From the NCBI GenBank assembly GCA_024195585.1, contig SWBL01000458.1:1-31780 (forward strand): 31,780 bases of DNA. The letters run 5' to 3'. Below are positions 27,499 through 31,780 of this stretch, one piece after another. The position numbers were made by a program, and so were the translations under genes. The stretch comes from Aureobasidium sp. EXF-3400. Lineage: Eukaryota > Ascomycota > Dothideomycetes > Dothideales > Saccotheciaceae. Under the pieces are notes generated by a model. The model had not been told where the DNA came from, searched no databases, and saw nothing but the letters and a program-made list of their open reading frames with translations. Each line of letters starts with the position of its first letter. The first letter of the stretch is position 1.

Positions 27499-29346
27499 AT
27501 GGACAAGCTTCCAGATGAGATAGTACTTCAAGTACTTTCCTGTAATCGCACAAGCATCTGTAGCATGTAATCTAAGTACTGACATCTACTAGTCCTGCAA
27601 GTAAAAGACCTTGTCAAATGCCAATATCTATCTTGTCGCTTCCTAGAGCTATGCCGAGATGACAATCTTTGGAAACTAGAATGCTTCGATGCTTCACGAG
27701 CAGAGTCAAGACGCAGACGCCAACGAGTTGATCCTACAAACACCCAGCTTCATACTTTAAGATCTGCTTTCAATGAATTCTCCGGACAGCCATCACAGGC
27801 CTCTGGTCAAGATACTGCCCCTGGAGTATCGCCTGCTGTACAGACTCAGCGTGCTTTCGCAAACTGGGATCCTTCCTATGGAAATGAAATTGTCAACTTC
27901 TATGATGAGTACATTCACCGCCATGCTCCCATCAATATTGGCTGGCTGTCCATGCCGGGTGACGAGCCTCTGGAAGCCACTGGACTTGGTCTGATGCAGG
28001 ATTCTGACAGCAACCCCCAGCACCTCGCGGCATCTTTGGACGACGGCAGTGTCTGTATATGGGATGTTCGACCAAGATATACTGACTCGGATCGTGTACA
28101 GGGGAGCATTGTAGGTAAAAGCTCTCCGGGCTTGCTTCTAGGTGGCTCTCATTCGGGTCAATCTCGTGATGAGGTCAAAGCAATCATGACAGAAACAGGT
28201 GCGGTCGAGTCTGTCAGCATCGACAACAATCGAGGAAGAGGCTACTTCGCTCAAAACAGTACTCTCGTCGAGATCGATCTTGCCACACTTCAGATCGTCT
28301 CACAGGAGACTTTTCCTTTTCCGATTGCTGCTCTGTCACAATCTCGCGATTCAAGTCTCGTTGTAGGCACCAACTGGACTATCCACATCCATGATCCTCG
28401 CAACAAATCAAGATCAGCTGTAAACCCTTCTTTGCAGTGCGAAATCATCGGTGGGCCGGCATCAAGTCAGGCTCTGCTCTCACAACCTGGACCTCTATCA
28501 ATCCTAGATCGAGTGCAAGATGAATCCATCTGGGTTGCTGGCAGATTCACCCATCTCTTGAACTACGATCGCCGTTTCTTCCCCAAAGTACGCGGTACAG
28601 TGCACTCCGGCGGACGTATATCGTGTATCACAGAGAAACCCCACCCGTATGTTCCACGTTCCTTGAACTTGCTTCAAGATCCCACCATTTCAATCTTGGA
28701 TGTGTATGCTGCAAAGACTGCTCCTGGTTCAACCATCTTGGCTGCAGGCGAGTACAAAGGAAAAGGCAGTCTCGAGTTCTACGGACTGGCACCTCCGAGT
28801 TCAGGATCGATGGTTACAGAGAGCTATCGAAATCGGCAGACAGCAGCTTCCACTCGGTTACTATCGGTGACAGCACATGGAAGTTCTACAGTATTCAGTG
28901 ATGGCGATGGCAACCTTAAATGGGTTGAACGAGATGGCATGACGACTATCCGAACCTACAACATAAATGATGCCCATGAATCGCCATCCTTCAACCAAGC
29001 ACAAAGTGCAGCTCAAGGACCAGACGACGAGCCATCCTCAGGAGACATTGTACAGAAAATCATGCCTCTGCAGCTTTCGACAAGCTCGTGGTCTAGCAAG
29101 AGGCCAGATGTCAATCAATCAGACCTGATACTCAAGACAGGCGACGGTCGGATAGGAGTGCTCGGATACGGCCACAAAACGTTATATGCTGGAGAAGAAG
29201 AGGAAGCTATAGTGGAGACTACTGAGGAGAGGGTCAGAAGAGATGCTGAGAAGCAATACCGAGAAACGCTAGGAAGAGCATTACAGAGTCAAGCTGACGA
29301 AGTGAGATTCATGAGAGGTTTAGGCATGGCATTCGGAATGAGTTAG
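27499..29346 (+). CDS. F-box protein with probable beta-propeller
   Basis: The exons are 27499-27541 (43 nt) and 27593-29346 with a phase-1 intron of 51 bp (GTAATC...CTGAC...CTAG), giving 598 aa. The N-terminal F-box is residues 3-46: LPDEIVLQVLSFLQVKDLVK, then CQYLSCRFLELCRDDNLWKL. It would bind Skp1 and make this a candidate substrate adaptor of an SCF ubiquitin ligase. From about residue 120 the chain looks like a divergent WD40-type propeller, for example NPQHLAASLDDGSVCIWDVR and SSLVVGTNWTIHIHDPRNK. The C-terminus has a charged helix (EEEEAIVETTEERVRRDAEK) and ends in FGMS. Substrate unknown. Missing the first exon would lose half the F-box, so the start choice matters. ATG 27499 is followed directly by the F-box. 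Confidence 0.9.
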
Positions 29347-29511
29347 GGTCTCTGGTAGATATCTGGACAACCTCAATGGTGTGACTGGCCCAAGCTCTCG
29401 AGCATTCGAAGCAAGTGAGGGGCAAAAGGCATCTCTTCTCCACACTCTCACGTTTGCCCCACCATCGAACAAACAATCCTCTATCGCCATCCGTTTTGAT
29501 TTTAAGCATCG

Positions 29512-30275
29512 ATGGGTCTAAGAATGGACGACATACACGCGCCGACGGTGGCATCAGGTCCCAGTAGCACACAAGCGAATGGAGCAGAAAGAGAGAAACT
29601 GTCGCTGCCAGAGCTCATCGCTGAGAAGGATCGCGTCTGGAGCGAGCTCAGTACGCTGGGCTCCGTCCTAGACAGTGTGAGTCCTGCCACACCGGAGAAG
29701 TGGTATGCCTGAGCTGACATGTTCGTCTGCAGCATGGAGTCAACATGGGTACCCCACTGACCACCTTCGACGGCTACCCTCGCCCCGACCTGGACATTGC
29801 CCAGATTCGCACCACACGCGCTCGCATCATCCCTTTGAAGAATGACTACAAAGACCTTATGGCTCGTATTGAGAAGGCCATGCACGCGCACTGGGAGAGC
29901 GCCGCAGCAGCACCTCCGCCAGTAGCAGCAGCACAGCCCTCAAACCAGAGTACCGAAACAACGGGAAGCTCGCGCATCGCACTAGAAGCGCCCTTTGCCA
30001 AAGTCAACAGTGTCGTCGCATCATCACCAGCCGCAACTGCAGGCCTTAAGCCCGGCGACAAGATTACAAGATTTGGAAATGTGGATTGGATGAATCACGA
30101 CAAGTTGAGCAAGGTAGCCCAGACGGTACAGCAGAGTGAGGGCGTCGCTATCACAGTCAAGGTCATCAGGCCTGCAGCAGCAGGTGCTGCCGAGCAGAGA
30201 TTGGAGATGCAGCTTACACCACGACACAACTGGGGAGGCAGGGGCATGTTGGGCTGTCACCTGTTGCCTCTGTGA
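29512..30275 (+). CDS. NAS2: proteasome assembly chaperone Nas2/PSMD9 with PDZ domain
   Basis: Nas2 (p27, PSMD9) holds the Rpt5-containing module during assembly of the 19S proteasome base. The exons are 29512-29676 and 29733-30275 with a phase-0 intron of 56 bp, giving 235 aa; a second in-frame ATG at 29524 would give 231 aa. The N-terminal helical part runs to about residue 107, with LSLPELIAEKDRVWSELSTL and NMGTPLTTFDGYPRPDLDIA, the latter strongly conserved in the family. An Ala/Pro linker follows (about 110-135). The PDZ domain (about 140-215) contains VNSVVASSPAATAGLKPGDK. The C-terminus GRGMLGCHLLPL carries the conserved GxLGC end. The gene lies 165 bp downstream of the F-box gene on the same strand; both belong to the ubiquitin-proteasome theme, probably by chance. 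Confidence 0.95.
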
Positions 30276-31087
30276 GGACAGGCTAGGCAGCAATAGATCG
30301 AGACTCATTTAAAGAGAGACAAAGGTCGCTACGCAGTTGCGACAATGATACCCAACCTTGGTTCCAAGACAGCATAAGACAGCAACACCTCAGGCAGCAA
30401 CACGCCATCGAATAGCGAAACGGCAGATGGCCGATGAGAGCACAAGCTAAGCTGTATACCAAGACAAGACAAGACAAGGCAGAGCATATGACAGCATTCT
30501 ATGGCGTTTGTTTTCTGGGGAAATGGTATAGGGTTGGCATAATTGCAGCATTACAGCCTAATGCTTAGATATCAAATATGCACAGTTTTTCCCAATGAAA
30601 AGCCAGGATTGAAAGACCACAACACTGACATCACGATGCAGCTGGAGTCTGCTGAGATCGAACGGTGAGGCAGCAATAAAGATCGGACCAGGAGTTTGCA
30701 TGCTGAAGAATTACTAAGACAGAAGACGGTTGGGACAGGCAGACAAGCCGGGGCGATAGACGCTGGCTGAAAGGGTGTATGAGAGACACGGAGTTGTGGT
30801 GAGCGGCGGGTGTGTGTGTTTGTTGACTGGGAAGCGGCCAACGCAGACGCCAAGGCCTTGCAAGTGAGAGGGAAAGGAAAGGGCAGACGCTCGGGCCATC
30901 AAAATGGGCTCGAAAAACATGATTGCCATCGACCGTCAACACCTCTTGCTCTTGTTCATCCACCACTCACCCATACCCACCTCTTCCGTCAGTTCCCTTG
31001 CCCGCCTTTATCAGCTAGCGTAGCACCCATCTCTGACTTTCTCCGCAGCCTTGTCGCTTTACTTCACACTAAACCGACATCACAACA
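30276..31087. promoter_or_regulatory. Ran upstream region
   Basis: About 810 bp between Nas2 and Ran. The last 140 bp are CT-rich and include CTGACTTTCTCCGCAG (31033-31048), which looks like the 3' end of an intron and suggests a spliced 5' leader for Ran. A short (caaga)n run lies at about 30462-30476. No other gene is seen. Confidence 0.45.

Positions 31088-31780
<693 letters not shown>

Overview
The window comes from a filamentous ascomycete (Pezizomycotina, probably Dothideomycetes-like). The evidence is many short introns of 50-110 bp with GT..CTRAC/CTGAC..AG signals, compact intergenic DNA of about 0.3-1.8 kb, and gene types such as a secreted tyrosinase, a small conidiation-type protein and a split-exon Ran GTPase. 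I see no virus, transposon, tRNA, rRNA or CRISPR. Gene models were built by hand from the sequence; exon lengths were checked so that each model keeps its reading frame.

Layout, left to right: a small spliced coiled-coil gene of unknown function (574-1141, +); ribosomal protein eL36 with four exons (1960-2693, -); a six-helix FRAG1/DRAM/Sfk1-type membrane protein (3724-4716, +); the bifunctional purine enzyme ATIC/ADE17 (5502-7412, -); a large, mostly disordered conserved fungal protein (8705-11209, +); a cluster of three diverged paralogues of unknown function (12191-13083, -; 13541-14324, +; 14506-15267, +); a small conidiation-type protein (15938-16222, -); splicing factor Cwc25 (18005-19312, +); a non-coding locus with three intron-like modules and two perfect hairpins (about 19574-20027, +); a secreted tyrosinase (20339-21553, -); a four-exon SDR polyol/sugar dehydrogenase (22324-23471, -); a flavin-reductase-like FMN-binding protein (24051-24974, +); a secreted Thr-rich repeat protein (25311-26162, -); a Maf-type nucleotide pyrophosphatase (26372-27233, -); an F-box protein with a probable propeller (27499-29346, +); proteasome chaperone Nas2/PSMD9 (29512-30275, +); and the 5' part of Ran/Gsp1 (31088 to the window end, +).

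Most genes are unrelated housekeeping genes interspersed with lineage-specific ones, so there is no obvious pathway cluster. The tyrosinase, SDR and flavin-reductase neighbours are all redox genes, but nothing in the sequence shows that they work together. The two most novel signals are the three-member paralogue family (shared C-terminal block around a D/E-P-D...F-E motif, shared phase-2 intron position) and the putative structured, spliced non-coding RNA between the convergent CWC25 and tyrosinase genes.
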